Assembly (NCBI GenBank): GCA_937922955.1
Contig: CALAKO010000037.1
Location: 1-15,328 of the forward strand
Direction: 5' to 3'
Origin: an uncultured Peptococcaceae bacterium
GTDB taxonomy: Bacteria; Bacillota; Peptococcia; Peptococcales; Peptococcaceae
DNA length: 15,328 bases
The notes under the pieces were generated by a model that had not been told where the DNA came from, ran no database searches, and saw only the letters and a list, made by a program, of their open reading frames with translations. The position numbers were made by a program, and so were the translations under genes. Position 1 is the stretch's first letter, and each line of letters opens with the position of its first letter. Shown here in pieces: positions 1 through 6,940 of this stretch.

Positions 1-518
1 ATGCAGATTTCGCGGCGGGTGCCTTCGCCGTGGTCGAGTGGGCCAAGGTCGAAGTAGCCGGCTTCGTCGCTGGTTTTGGTGGTTGGACGGCCGGTTTCAT
101 CGGTATCGAAGAGGAAGAATTCGCATTCTGGCCCAACGTTAAAGGTGTAACCAAGTTTGGCGGCTTTATCGAGAACGTTCTTCAGAACGTGGCGAGGATC
201 GCCGACGAATGGGGTGCCGTCTGGATTGTATACGTCGCAGATGAGGCGGGCAACGCGTTCGTGCTGTGGACGCCAAGGCAGGATGGTGAAGGTGTTGAGG
301 TCCGGATGCAGGTACTGGTCGGATTCGTGAATGCGGGTAAAGCCTTCAATGGAGCTGCCGTCGATCATGATCTGATTATTGAGGGCTTTTTCGAGCTGGG
401 CAGCGGTGATGGCCACGTTTTTCATCTGGCCAAAAATATCGGTGAACTGCATGCGGATGAATTCCACGTCGTTTTCTTCAACGAGGCGGATAATGTCTTC
501 TTTTGAATATTTATTCAT
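1..518 (-). CDS. glnA: Glutamine synthetase type I, N-terminal part (cut by left edge)
   Basis: Glutamine synthetase makes glutamine from glutamate, ammonia and ATP in the cytoplasm. Only the first 172 codons are present. The translation starts MNKYSKEDIIRLVEEN and carries the GSI beta-grasp domain at about residues 15-98 (FIRMQFTDIFG, MIDGSSIEGF, DLNTFTILPWRP, ARLICDVY). The start of the catalytic domain follows, with the metal-binding GPECEFFLFD at 129-138 and then the YFDLGPLDHGEGTRREIC segment. The absence of any N-terminal extension and the overall pattern fit the compact GSI-alpha type of Firmicutes. The ATG at 518 has an AAAGGAGC ribosome site a few bases upstream. A promoter and a long leader hairpin precede it, so expression is probably controlled in the leader. 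The rest of the gene lies beyond the left edge; no frameshift is visible here. Confidence 0.97.
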   Translation of the reverse strand, partial: MNKYSKEDIIRLVEENDVEFIRMQFTDIFGQMKNVAITAAQLEKALNNQIMIDGSSIEGFTRIHESDQYLHPDLNTFTILPWRPQHERVARLICDVYNPDGTPFVGDPRHVLKNVLDKAAKLGYTFNVGPECEFFLFDTDETGRPTTKTSDEAGYFDLGPLDHGEGTRREIC

Positions 519-557
519 GACAAGGCTCCTTTTCTGCGGTTGATGATAGAGGGTAAA

Positions 558-602
558 CAAAAAGAGCAAGAGATATCCCGTGATTCGGAACACCCTTGCT
601 CT
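558..602 (-). promoter_or_regulatory. glnA leader hairpin with U-tract (terminator/attenuator-like)
   Basis: On the minus strand AGAGCAAGGG (602-593) pairs with ATCTCTTGCTCT-side bases down to 563, giving a 10-bp stem with one G-U. An upper TTCCG/CGGGA helix sits above a 3x3 internal loop. TTTTTGTTT follows at once on the RNA strand. The hairpin begins within about 5 nt of the predicted start of transcription and lies upstream of the glnA start codon, so it is in the leader rather than after a gene. It looks like an intrinsic terminator used as an attenuator, or a protein-binding RNA element. No full competing antiterminator is obvious, because almost no RNA precedes it. Confidence 0.6.
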
Positions 603-612
603 CGATGGTGAT

Positions 613-641
613 ATTATGCGCCGAATATTAATAAATGTCAA
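613..641 (-). promoter_or_regulatory. Sigma-A-type promoter of glnA
   Basis: Read on the minus strand, TTGACA (641-636) and CATAAT (618-613) are separated by exactly 17 bp. That is a perfect -35 and a 5/6 match to the -10. Transcription should start near 606, only a few bases before the leader hairpin at 602-563, and about 88 nt before the glnA ATG. The motif match is directly visible; its use as a promoter is inferred. Confidence 0.8.
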
Positions 642-694
642 TGCATTTTTTTATTGTCGCAATATTAAATTACATCGCCCGTTGAGGGTGGATA

Positions 695-703
695 TGCTAT
701 AAT
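695..703 (+). promoter_or_regulatory. Extended -10 promoter for the 738-2107 operon
   Basis: TGC followed directly by a perfect TATAAT (698-703) forms an extended -10 element. No good -35 is present at 16-18 bp. Transcription would start near 710. The in-frame ATG at 702 lies inside this -10 box, so it would not be on the message; this supports the GTG at 738 as the true start. Confidence 0.65.
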
Positions 704-737
704 GCGTGTATTCGTGAAGAATGAAAGGAGAAGGCCT

Positions 738-1145
738 GTGGAGCTGATTGTCTGTTTGGATGAGCGCGATGGAATGATGTTCAATCATCGTCGCCAGAGC
801 CGCGATCGTGCGGTGGTTGAAGATGTGCTGGCATTGGCGGCAGGGCGGCCGCTGTGGATGAATGCGTATTCGGCGCCGCTTTTTGACGGAGCAGAGAATG
901 TGAGGGTGTCCCCGCAGTTTTTGGCGGAAGCACCGGCAGAGGCGCTGTGTTTTGTGGAAGATCAGGACGTGTCATCCTTTGCGGCGCGCATTGCGCGGGT
1001 GATTGTGTATCGATGGCATCGCGTGTATCCAGCGGATCGGCGCTTTGATCTGACGTTGACGGATGCTGGATGGCATTTGGCCGCCTGCTATGATTTTCCA
1101 GGCCATTCTCACGACATCATTACCCGGGAGGAATACGAACGATGA
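738..1145 (+). CDS. Small conserved-looking protein of unknown function, coupled to a secreted nuclease
   Basis: This 135-residue protein has no function I can assign with certainty. It begins (M)ELIVCLDERDGMMFNHRRQSRD, then a segment with PLWMNAYSAPLF, a middle with LCFVEDQDVSS and an end rich in aromatic residues (YRWHRVYP, GWHLAACYDFPGHSHD). I see no signal peptide and no membrane segment, so it is probably cytoplasmic. I have an uncertain memory of similar short Firmicutes proteins carrying the label 'ribonuclease Z'; the metallo-beta-lactamase HxHxDH motif is absent, so that label should not be trusted. GTG at 738 is chosen because AAAGGAG (724-730) sits 7 nt upstream and the promoter -10 covers the earlier ATG at 702. 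The stop overlaps the next gene's start (ATGA), so the two are translationally coupled. Confidence 0.75.
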   Translation: MELIVCLDERDGMMFNHRRQSRDRAVVEDVLALAAGRPLWMNAYSAPLFDGAENVRVSPQFLAEAPAEALCFVEDQDVSSFAARIARVIVYRWHRVYPADRRFDLTLTDAGWHLAACYDFPGHSHDIITREEYER

Positions 1146-2107
1146 AACGTGCTTCAAAATTATTGGCGCTGCTGCTGAGTGTGCTGCTCAGCCTCGGCGC
1201 GTTGACGGCTTGTGATGGCACAACGGTGGAATCATCGGCGTCAAGCGAGCAGAGAACGGAAACGACGCAGCCTGCTCAGGCGGAGGACACCACTTTGCCG
1301 GAAACGGCAGATACAGGCTTTTCACTGGCAACAGTACCGGCATACGATGGTGCAGCCTACGAGATTGTGCACGACAATGTGCCTTATTTTACCGCCTCCG
1401 ATCTGACGGACGAGGCGTATGAAAGCTATGCGCCGCTGGATGGCTATGGACGCTGCGGCGTGGCGATTGCCTGTGTTGGACAGGAGCTGATGCCAACGGA
1501 AGAACGCGGCAGCATTGGTCAGGTGAAGCCGAGCGGCTGGCAGACGGTGAAATACGACAATGTGGATGGAAAGTACCTGTACAATCGCTGCCATTTGATC
1601 GGCTATCAGCTGACCGGCGAGAACGCCAACGTGCAAAATCTCATCACTGGCACGCGAGCGCTCAATATGGAGGGTATGCTGCCTTTTGAAAACATGGTGG
1701 CCGACTATGTGAAAGAAACCGGCAATCATGTGCTTTATCGGGTGACACCGATTTTTGAAGGAAATAATCTGGTGGCCAGCGGTGTGCTCATGGAAGGCTA
1801 TTCGGTGGAGGACGAAGGCGAGGGCATTTGCTATTGTGTGTATGCTTACAATGCCCAGCCGGGCATCAGCATCGATTACGCCAATGGCAACAGTTGGGAG
1901 ATGGCGTCCGATGAGGTGGATGCTGGAGACGGTAACGCCGCAGCTGTGGAAGAGCCGCAAACCTATGTGCTCAATACCAACTCGAAAAAATTTCATAAGC
2001 CTGATTGCAGCAGTGTGGCGCAGATGAAAAATCCGCAGGAGGTCAGCACCACTCGACAAGGCCTGATCGACCAAGGATACAGCCCTTGCGGCAATTGCAA
2101 TCCATAA
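1142..2107 (+). CDS. Secreted lipoprotein DNA/RNA non-specific endonuclease
   Basis: The 321-residue protein starts with a lipoprotein signal: Lys/Arg start, a Leu-rich core at 7-20 and the lipobox LTAC with Cys24. It should therefore be anchored outside the membrane. A Ser/Thr/Glu-rich linker (25-60) follows. The nuclease domain spans about 75-255, with the catalytic region YNRCHLIGYQLTGENA (147-162; probable general-base His151), NLITGTRALNMEGMLPFEN (166-184) and VLYRVTPIFEGNNLVASG. This is the beta-beta-alpha-metal EndA/Spd1-like group, which cuts DNA or RNA in a Mg-dependent way. The classic DRGH is NRCH here. A C-terminal segment (275-321) with HKPDC, a Met-containing middle and GYSPCGNC resembles an Ada-type metal-binding module. 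The start ATG at 1142 has GGGAGG upstream and overlaps the preceding stop. Likely roles are extracellular nucleic acid scavenging or defence. Confidence 0.9.
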   Translation: MKRASKLLALLLSVLLSLGALTACDGTTVESSASSEQRTETTQPAQAEDTTLPETADTGFSLATVPAYDGAAYEIVHDNVPYFTASDLTDEAYESYAPLDGYGRCGVAIACVGQELMPTEERGSIGQVKPSGWQTVKYDNVDGKYLYNRCHLIGYQLTGENANVQNLITGTRALNMEGMLPFENMVADYVKETGNHVLYRVTPIFEGNNLVASGVLMEGYSVEDEGEGICYCVYAYNAQPGISIDYANGNSWEMASDEVDAGDGNAAAVEEPQTYVLNTNSKKFHKPDCSSVAQMKNPQEVSTTRQGLIDQGYSPCGNCNP

Positions 2108-2112
2108 TAGAA

Positions 2113-2150
2113 AGGCTCCGTTTCAATCGAGAAACGGAGCCTGTTGTATT
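2113..2150. terminator. Bidirectional terminator between nuclease and MFS genes
   Basis: A perfect 12-bp stem, AGGCTCCGTTTC (2113-2124) with GAAACGGAGCCT (2131-2142), closes a 6-nt loop. On the plus strand GTTGTATT follows; on the minus strand TTTCTATTA follows. It lies between two convergent genes and probably serves both. Confidence 0.85.
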
Positions 2151-3387
2151 AGTCGCGGATGCGCACGGTGATTTGGAAGAAGATCATGCCAACGATGAAC
2201 AGCAGGGCAATCATGCCGACGCCAGTGTTGATGTCGCCAGTGATTTGGCTGACGACGCTGACGAGGGTGGTGCCCATAAAAGAGGCGCCTTTGCCGCAGA
2301 TGTCCATGAGGCCAAAATATTCACCAGACTGCTTTGGCGGAATAATGCGAGTAAAATAAGAGCGCGAGAGTGCCTGAATGCCACCCTGGAACATGCCGAC
2401 CAGCACGGCCAGCACCCAGAATTGCCACTGATGCGTTAAAAAGATGGCAAAGACAGCGATGCCGAAATAGGCGATGATGCAGAGCGTAATGAGCTTAGCG
2501 GTGGCATAGCGTCCAGAAAGACGACCGAATAGAATGGCGAATGGAAATGCCACGATCTGCGTCAGGAGCAGTGCCAGAAGGAGTCCGGTGCTGTTCAGAC
2601 CGAGAGCTGTGCCGTAGGCGGTGGCCATGTCGATGATGGTATATACCCCATCGATGTAAAAGAAGAAGGCCAACAGGAAGAAGAACACTTTCTTCTCCGC
2701 TTTCACGTTTTTAAAGGTGCGGCCCAGTCGTGCAAAACTTTCGCGGATGGCGTGGCGCTGTTTTTCGATGTAATGTTTTTGCTCGTAGGTTTTTAGAAGC
2801 GGCAGGGTGAACAGGAGCCACCAGGCCGCCGTAATGCAGAAGGCCAGCTGCATGCCAAGGGTGGTGGAGATGCCAATGGCTCCGCCGCCCAGCACCAAAA
2901 CAAGTGAAAGAACGAACGGCACACAACTACCGATGTAGCCCCAAGCATAGCCGCTGGCAGACACGATGTCCATGCGGTCATGGCTGGTAACATCGGAAAG
3001 CATGGAGTCGTAGAAAATCAAACTTGCCGAGTAGCCGGTCTTGGCGATGACAAAGATGATGAGGAAGATCAGCCAGTCACTGGAAAAGCCAAGTGCCACA
3101 CAGCCGATCAAACCAATGGCCAGAAAGAGGATGAAGATGGGGCGCTTATAGCCGCGAGTGTCGGCCAATGTACCAAAGGTTGGCCCGGCGACGGCGACAA
3201 TCAGCGTGACAATCGAGGCGGCGTAGCCCCAGTAAGCCAGATATTCCACGCTGGATAAACCGGCGTTTTCTGCCAGACTGTTAAAATAGATCGGCATGAT
3301 GGTGGTAATCAGCAGCGTGAATGCTGAGTTGCCGATGTCGTAAAAAATCCAATTGCGTTCTAATTTTGTCAGTTTAAATGATCCCAT
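2149..3387 (-). CDS. MFS transporter, UMF1/Atg22-like family
   Basis: The 412-residue integral membrane protein has about 11-12 hydrophobic helices across its length. Its start, LERNWIFYDIGNSAFTLLITTIMPIYF, matches the UMF1 (Atg22-like) branch of the major facilitator superfamily, where a W-Y-D-x-G/A-N-S-A/F pattern in helix 1 is characteristic. Further features are GTLADTRGYKRP between helices 2 and 3 (about residues 72-83; MFS loop 2-3 motif), YDSMLSDVTS near 126-135 and SGYAWGYIG near 144. The length is normal for the family. Substrates of bacterial members are mostly unknown; amino-acid or small-metabolite export is the usual guess. The ATG at 3387 has AAAAGGA about 10 nt upstream. The gene stands alone, divergent from the EFR1 gene across 172 bp of AT-rich DNA, and ends at the shared terminator. 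Confidence 0.9.
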   Translation of the reverse strand: MGSFKLTKLERNWIFYDIGNSAFTLLITTIMPIYFNSLAENAGLSSVEYLAYWGYAASIVTLIVAVAGPTFGTLADTRGYKRPIFILFLAIGLIGCVALGFSSDWLIFLIIFVIAKTGYSASLIFYDSMLSDVTSHDRMDIVSASGYAWGYIGSCVPFVLSLVLVLGGGAIGISTTLGMQLAFCITAAWWLLFTLPLLKTYEQKHYIEKQRHAIRESFARLGRTFKNVKAEKKVFFFLLAFFFYIDGVYTIIDMATAYGTALGLNSTGLLLALLLTQIVAFPFAILFGRLSGRYATAKLITLCIIAYFGIAVFAIFLTHQWQFWVLAVLVGMFQGGIQALSRSYFTRIIPPKQSGEYFGLMDICGKGASFMGTTLVSVVSQITGDINTGVGMIALLFIVGMIFFQITVRIRD

Positions 3388-3559
3388 ATTTTGCTTGTCC
3401 TTTTTTCTAATAGTTACCTTCTATAAGTTTATGGGAATCGGCGCAGAAATTCCATATAAATGTTGTAAATTTGATGTAAATAATATGAATATGAGCAAAT
3501 GGAAGGTTTTATGCTTTATACTATGCGTAGCAAATGCTGATCGCTAAAGGAGAGAGACA

Positions 3560-4294
3560 ATGATTTATTATTTTTCTGGCACCGGTAATTCCAAATGGGC
3601 AGCGGAATGCATTGCGGCGCTGATTGGGGAGAAGACCTGTGACATTACAACGTTGACGGCACCGCCAAAGGTGCGTGAGGAGAAACATTTGGGGTTTGTA
3701 TTTCCAGTGCATTCCTGGGACGCGCCGGAGGTGATGAACGATTTTGTGGCGACGCTGGAGCAGAACAATGCGTTTACTTTTGCCGTCTGCACCTGTGGTG
3801 AGGAAGCAGGGCTGACGATGAAAAAATTTGCGGCACGCTATCCGCTGCATAGCTGTTACAGTTTGGTCATGCCGAGCAATTATGTGATTGCCGCAGATGT
3901 GGACGATGAGAAAACTGTGTGGCGTAAATTTCAGGCGGCGTATTGGGAGATTCGGCAATTGTCGCAGGAAGTGCTGCGAAAAGATCGCGTGTATCGCGTG
4001 CATGAAGGGCCATTCTCGCGGCTGAAATCAGGACCGATTAATTATGGCTTCAACCATTATGGCCGCATGACGAAGCCGTTTCATGTCACGGAGCGGTGCG
4101 TTGGCTGCGGCATCTGCGCGCAACAATGTCCAGCGGGAATCATTGCGCTCGTGGCCGGGCGGCCTATCTGGCAGGCTGCGATGTGTCATCAATGCCTGCG
4201 CTGTATCAATAGCTGCCCGCAGCGTGCGATTCAGTATGGACCGTTGTCAAAAAAGTACGGACGCTATACGATTGAAAAACACCTGGGAAAATAA
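3560..4294 (+). CDS. EFR1-type flavodoxin/2x[4Fe-4S] ferredoxin protein
   Basis: This 244-residue cytoplasmic redox protein has two modules. Residues 1-110 form a flavodoxin-like domain: YYFSGTGNSKWAA (3-15) is the FMN phosphate-binding loop, with FVFPVHSWDAPEV and VCTCGEEAG following as in the EFR1 group. Residues 175-225 hold a bacterial 2x[4Fe-4S] ferredoxin: CVGCGICAQQCP (Cys180, 183, 186, 190) and CHQCLRCINSCP (Cys209, 212, 215, 219), both complete. Such proteins are thought to pass electrons between FMN and iron-sulfur centres; partners are not known. The length is normal. The ATG at 3560 has AAAGGAG about 7 nt upstream. The following 89-bp gap carries the next gene's own promoter, so this is probably a single-gene unit. 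It has no obvious tie to the molybdenum operon beyond being in the same window. Confidence 0.9.
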   Translation: MIYYFSGTGNSKWAAECIAALIGEKTCDITTLTAPPKVREEKHLGFVFPVHSWDAPEVMNDFVATLEQNNAFTFAVCTCGEEAGLTMKKFAARYPLHSCYSLVMPSNYVIAADVDDEKTVWRKFQAAYWEIRQLSQEVLRKDRVYRVHEGPFSRLKSGPINYGFNHYGRMTKPFHVTERCVGCGICAQQCPAGIIALVAGRPIWQAAMCHQCLRCINSCPQRAIQYGPLSKKYGRYTIEKHLGK

Positions 4295-4322
4295 TTTTTT
4301 TCAGCGATGGTCAATATTTTGC

Positions 4323-4351
4323 TGGAATTTGTTTCGATATCGAAGTATAAT
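4323..4351 (+). promoter_or_regulatory. Promoter of the symporter-MarR operon
   Basis: A perfect TATAAT lies at 4346-4351. At a 17-bp spacing the -35 position holds TGGAAT (4323-4328), only 3/6 to consensus. Transcription would start near 4358, leaving a leader of about 26 nt. The -10 box sits exactly between two palindromes. Confidence 0.65.
4333..4344. promoter_or_regulatory. Operator half of a pair: TTCGATATCGAA
   Basis: This is a perfect 12-bp palindrome in the spacer between the -35 and -10 of the symporter promoter. It is the first of two near-identical copies with centres 22 bp apart, so both would face the same side of the DNA helix. The likely ligand is the MarR-type protein encoded at 5838-6284. 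Binding here would block RNA polymerase. Confidence 0.65.
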
Positions 4352-4354
4352 TGG

Positions 4355-4366
4355 TTCGATGTCGAA
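4355..4366. promoter_or_regulatory. Second operator copy: TTCGATGTCGAA
   Basis: This copy matches the first at 11 of 12 positions and starts 3 bp after the -10 box, covering the predicted start of transcription near 4358. Read as its reverse complement, it also shares the flanking T of the first copy. The placement is typical of repressor sites. Confidence 0.65.
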
Positions 4367-4383
4367 ATAAAGGAGATGATTTC

Positions 4384-5838
4384 ATGAATATGTTGCAAAT
4401 AGCGTCCATCGCAGGATTGATTGCGTATTTTGCGGTGCTTTTGTTTGCGGTAACGCGTGAAAAGAAAAACCACAGCGTGGTGGATTATTTCTTTGCTGGG
4501 CGTTCGCTGCCATTTTGGGCGTTGTCGATTACTTTTGTGGCTTCTTGGTGGGGCGCAGGATCCGCGATTTCAACAGCCGACTTGGCGTATTCCGATGGGC
4601 TTGGCGCGTTTTGGTATTATGGGGTGCCAGTTTTAGTGGCAACCTTTTTGATGATTCTCAGTGCCAAGGCCATTCGCCGCGTCGGTTATCTGACCCAAGG
4701 CAGTATGATGGAAGCACGCTATTCAAAAAGCGTGGCAAAGCTCCTGTCAGTGATGATTTTAATTTTTATGACGCTGAATGCTGCCTCGCAGATGGTGGGC
4801 ATTGGGACATTTTTTGGCACCTATCTGGGGTTGAATTATGAAATCGCCATCTTGGTTGGTACCGGGATTGTGCTGATTTATTCCATGTTTGGCGGTTTTC
4901 GCGGCGTGGTGTTGACCGATATTATCCAGTTCTGCCTGCTGTTGATTTCTGCTGTGGTGGTCTTTGTTGTTGCCTTGCGTCAGGCAGGCGGCTTTGATAT
5001 GATCACTCAGACAGCTGCGGCCCTGGGCAAGGACGATTATCTAAGCCCGACTGCCGGCGCGTCGAAATACATGGCGTACGTCATCACTTTTGGCTGCTCC
5101 TGGATGATTCAGGCCAATGTGTGGCAGCGCATTTCTGCGGCGCGCAGCAATGAAGACGCACGCAAGATGACGGTCATGAGTTTCTTTGCCTATATTCCCT
5201 TGTATCTGATTGTGGTTGCCACAGGCATGGCGGGATTGGTGCTCTTTGACGACATGCCGGAAGGCGGCATTGTCACTGCTGTGGTGGTGGATTATATGTC
5301 GCCGGTTGTGGGCGCACTGGTCTTTGTTGGGATTGCGGCAGCCATCATGTCAACGATGGATTCTCTGATTAACACTGGGGCCATGACTTTGTCTTTGGAC
5401 CTTAACACGCGGCAGAAGACGGAGCAGCAAAAGCTGAACTTTTCACGCATTGCGACGCTGTTGGTGACGCTCGTGGCCATTCTTATCGCGCTGCGCATTC
5501 GTTCTATTTTGGTGGTGTCTTGGATGGCGTCCGATGTGATTACTACTGGCGTATTTGTACCATTGGTGCTGGGCTTCATCTGGCGCCGCGGCAATGCGAA
5601 AGGTGCGCTGACGTCGATGGTGCTTGGGCTGGTGTATTGCTGGTACAATCTGCTGATCAGCTTCGGGGTAGCGCTGCCATCCTTCTGGGAACCGCAGTCG
5701 GCGCTGCAGGTGGTGCTCGGGGTGGCCTTGTCCTGTGTGGCTTATGTTGGGGTCAGCCTTTGCACGGCACCTGATTATGAAAAAGCTGATCACTTTATTG
5801 CTATGGCGGATTTGTTCGAGAAAGGGGGCCGGCGTTGA
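4384..5838 (+). CDS. Sodium:solute symporter (SSS family)
   Basis: This 484-residue membrane transporter has about 12-13 hydrophobic helices. The N-terminal helix is followed by VVDYFFAGRSLPFWALSIT and ASWWGAGSAISTADLAY (about 32-69), the family signature around helix 2. IYSMFGGFRGVVLTDIIQF lies in the middle, and the helix with AAIMSTMDSLINTGAM carries the conserved Ser/Thr of the Na2 sodium site. Members take up solutes such as proline, pantothenate, sugars or carboxylates with sodium; the substrate cannot be read from the sequence. The ATG at 4384 is chosen over one 33 bp upstream because AAAGGAG (4369-4375) is 8 nt before it and the upstream one lies on the -10 box. It is followed, with a 1-bp overlap, by a MarR regulator. 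This suggests substrate-induced expression of the pair. Confidence 0.92.
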   Translation: MNMLQIASIAGLIAYFAVLLFAVTREKKNHSVVDYFFAGRSLPFWALSITFVASWWGAGSAISTADLAYSDGLGAFWYYGVPVLVATFLMILSAKAIRRVGYLTQGSMMEARYSKSVAKLLSVMILIFMTLNAASQMVGIGTFFGTYLGLNYEIAILVGTGIVLIYSMFGGFRGVVLTDIIQFCLLLISAVVVFVVALRQAGGFDMITQTAAALGKDDYLSPTAGASKYMAYVITFGCSWMIQANVWQRISAARSNEDARKMTVMSFFAYIPLYLIVVATGMAGLVLFDDMPEGGIVTAVVVDYMSPVVGALVFVGIAAAIMSTMDSLINTGAMTLSLDLNTRQKTEQQKLNFSRIATLLVTLVAILIALRIRSILVVSWMASDVITTGVFVPLVLGFIWRRGNAKGALTSMVLGLVYCWYNLLISFGVALPSFWEPQSALQVVLGVALSCVAYVGVSLCTAPDYEKADHFIAMADLFEKGGRR

Positions 5839-6284
5839 TGAAGTCCGACAATACCTTTAATCTGGTGGCTAAATTGAGTGGTGAAATGGATGGATTGATT
5901 ATGGCAGCGCTCAAGGAAAAGGGCGTGCCGGGATTGGTGTCTTCCCATGGCAGTATTGTTGCCGCGCTCTTTGGCGGCAGACGCTGCACCATGAACGCGT
6001 TGGCTGAAGAAATCGGTAAAACCCCACAGACGGTGACCATGCTGGTGAAAAAGCTGGTGCAATACGGCTACCTGCAATGCGAAAAATCTGCCCAGGACCG
6101 CCGCACCACCATTGTCTCTCTGACTCCGGCAGGCGAAGCCTTGCAGCCAATTTTTGATGAGATTTCCGAGCATCTCTACAACACCCAGTACCGTGGCTTT
6201 AGCTCGGAAGATATTACAACGTTTCGTCGTTTGCTCATAAAAATGAAAGCCAATTTTGATGCGGAAGTAGGCTGCAAACATTGA
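5838..6284 (+). CDS. MarR-family transcriptional regulator
   Basis: This 148-residue winged-helix protein is a normal size for MarR. The recognition region CTMNALAEEIGKTPQTVTML (50-69) is followed by VKKLVQYGYLQ and the wing DRRTTIVSLTPAGE (87-100), with the typical Asp-Arg-Arg. Terminal helices (5-28, 104-140) would form the dimer interface. Cys50, Cys81 and Cys146 are present, but no known redox-switch pattern is recognised. The ATG at 5838 shares its A with the symporter stop and has AAAGGGGG 9 nt upstream; a TTG three bases earlier is less likely. The protein probably binds the twin TTCGATRTCGAA palindromes at 4333-4366 and represses its own operon until a ligand, perhaps the transported solute, releases it. 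That regulatory link is inferred. Confidence 0.92.
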   Translation: MKSDNTFNLVAKLSGEMDGLIMAALKEKGVPGLVSSHGSIVAALFGGRRCTMNALAEEIGKTPQTVTMLVKKLVQYGYLQCEKSAQDRRTTIVSLTPAGEALQPIFDEISEHLYNTQYRGFSSEDITTFRRLLIKMKANFDAEVGCKH

Positions 6285-6291
6285 AATAAAA

Positions 6292-6325
6292 ACAGGACGG
6301 TCTTTGTGCGACCGTCCTGTTTTTT
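6292..6325. terminator. Bidirectional terminator after marR and the DJ-1 gene
   Basis: A perfect 11-bp stem, ACAGGACGGTC (6292-6302) with GACCGTCCTGT (6310-6320), closes a 7-nt loop. TTTTT follows the stem on the plus strand and TTTTTATTT on the minus strand. It lies between convergent genes and suits both. Confidence 0.92.
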
Positions 6326-6337
6326 GCATTTTGTTGA

Positions 6338-6916
6338 TTAGATTTCGATTTTAGCGCCGAGCAGTTTGGCGAATTCGCGGCAAATGGCGGTGTTGCCAGG
6401 CCATGCTGGAGAGGTAACAAGGTTTTTGTCGACAACGGCTTCGTCCGCAGGAACGTTGACGTATTCGCCGCCAGCCAGAGTGATGTCTGGACCAACTGCT
6501 TCGTAGCAGGTTGCTTTGTAGCCGTTCAGCACGCCAGCTGCTGTCAGCACCTGTGGACCGTGGCAGATCGCAGCAACAGGTTTGTTGTCTTTGAAGAATT
6601 CCTGAACAATTTCGATCACACGAGGATTCAGGCGGATGTATTCTGGAGCGCGGCCGCCAGTAATGAACAGACCAGCATAGTCAGCGGTGTTCACTGCGTC
6701 GAAATCAGCAGTCAGAGCAAAGTTGTGACCAGTCAGTTCGGTGTAAGTCTGCTTGCCAAGGAAATCGTGGATGGCAGTAGCAACCGTTTCGCCAGCCTTC
6801 TTGCCTGGGCAAACAGCGTCCACTTGATAGCCCAGCATAGAGAGTGCTTGGAAAGGCACCATTGTTTCATAGTCTTCGGTATAATCGCCGCAAAGCAGCA
6901 AAATTTTCTTGCTCAT
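6338..6916 (-). CDS. DJ-1/PfpI-family protein
   Basis: The 192-residue cytoplasmic protein has the class I glutamine amidotransferase-like fold of the DJ-1/PfpI group. KKILLLCGDYTEDYE (3-17) carries the conserved acidic residue (Glu14). LFITGGRAPEY (83-93) is the oxyanion strand, and AAICHGPQ (115-122) is the nucleophile elbow with Cys118 and His119. Members act as glyoxalases/deglycases, chaperones or peptidases; the specific activity cannot be told from sequence. The length is close to the family norm. The ATG at 6916 has a strong AGGAGG 8 nt upstream. It is a single-gene unit with its own extended -10 promoter and an inverted repeat in the leader, and ends at the terminator shared with marR. 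A role in oxidative or carbonyl stress is possible. Confidence 0.93.
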   Translation of the reverse strand: MSKKILLLCGDYTEDYETMVPFQALSMLGYQVDAVCPGKKAGETVATAIHDFLGKQTYTELTGHNFALTADFDAVNTADYAGLFITGGRAPEYIRLNPRVIEIVQEFFKDNKPVAAICHGPQVLTAAGVLNGYKATCYEAVGPDITLAGGEYVNVPADEAVVDKNLVTSPAWPGNTAICREFAKLLGAKIEI

Positions 6917-6940
6917 AATTTATTCCTCCTAAAATATCTC

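Noticed and set aside
558..602. A known glutamine riboswitch in the glnA leader
   Set aside because: I cannot find the conserved core of the glnA/downstream-peptide RNAs; the structure is a simple long hairpin with an internal loop.
702..737. ATG at 702 as start of the small gene before the nuclease
   Set aside because: This ATG overlaps the -10 box and has no ribosome site; the GTG at 738 has AAAGGAG at good spacing.
1322..2074. Long minus-strand frame of 250 codons opposite the nuclease gene
   Set aside because: It is antisense to a well-supported lipoprotein nuclease, has no family motif, His/Ile-rich shadow composition and no ribosome site.
3388..3559. Promoters in the divergent gap between the MFS and EFR1 genes
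   Set aside because: AT-rich DNA offers several weak candidates (for example TATACT near 3519 on plus, TTTACA on minus), but none has both boxes at a good spacing.
4283..4304. Weak hairpin at the end of the EFR1 gene (CTGGGAAAA/TTTTTTTCAG) as a terminator
   Set aside because: The stem is mostly A-U and G-U pairs and uses the T-run itself as one arm, so it is not a convincing intrinsic terminator.
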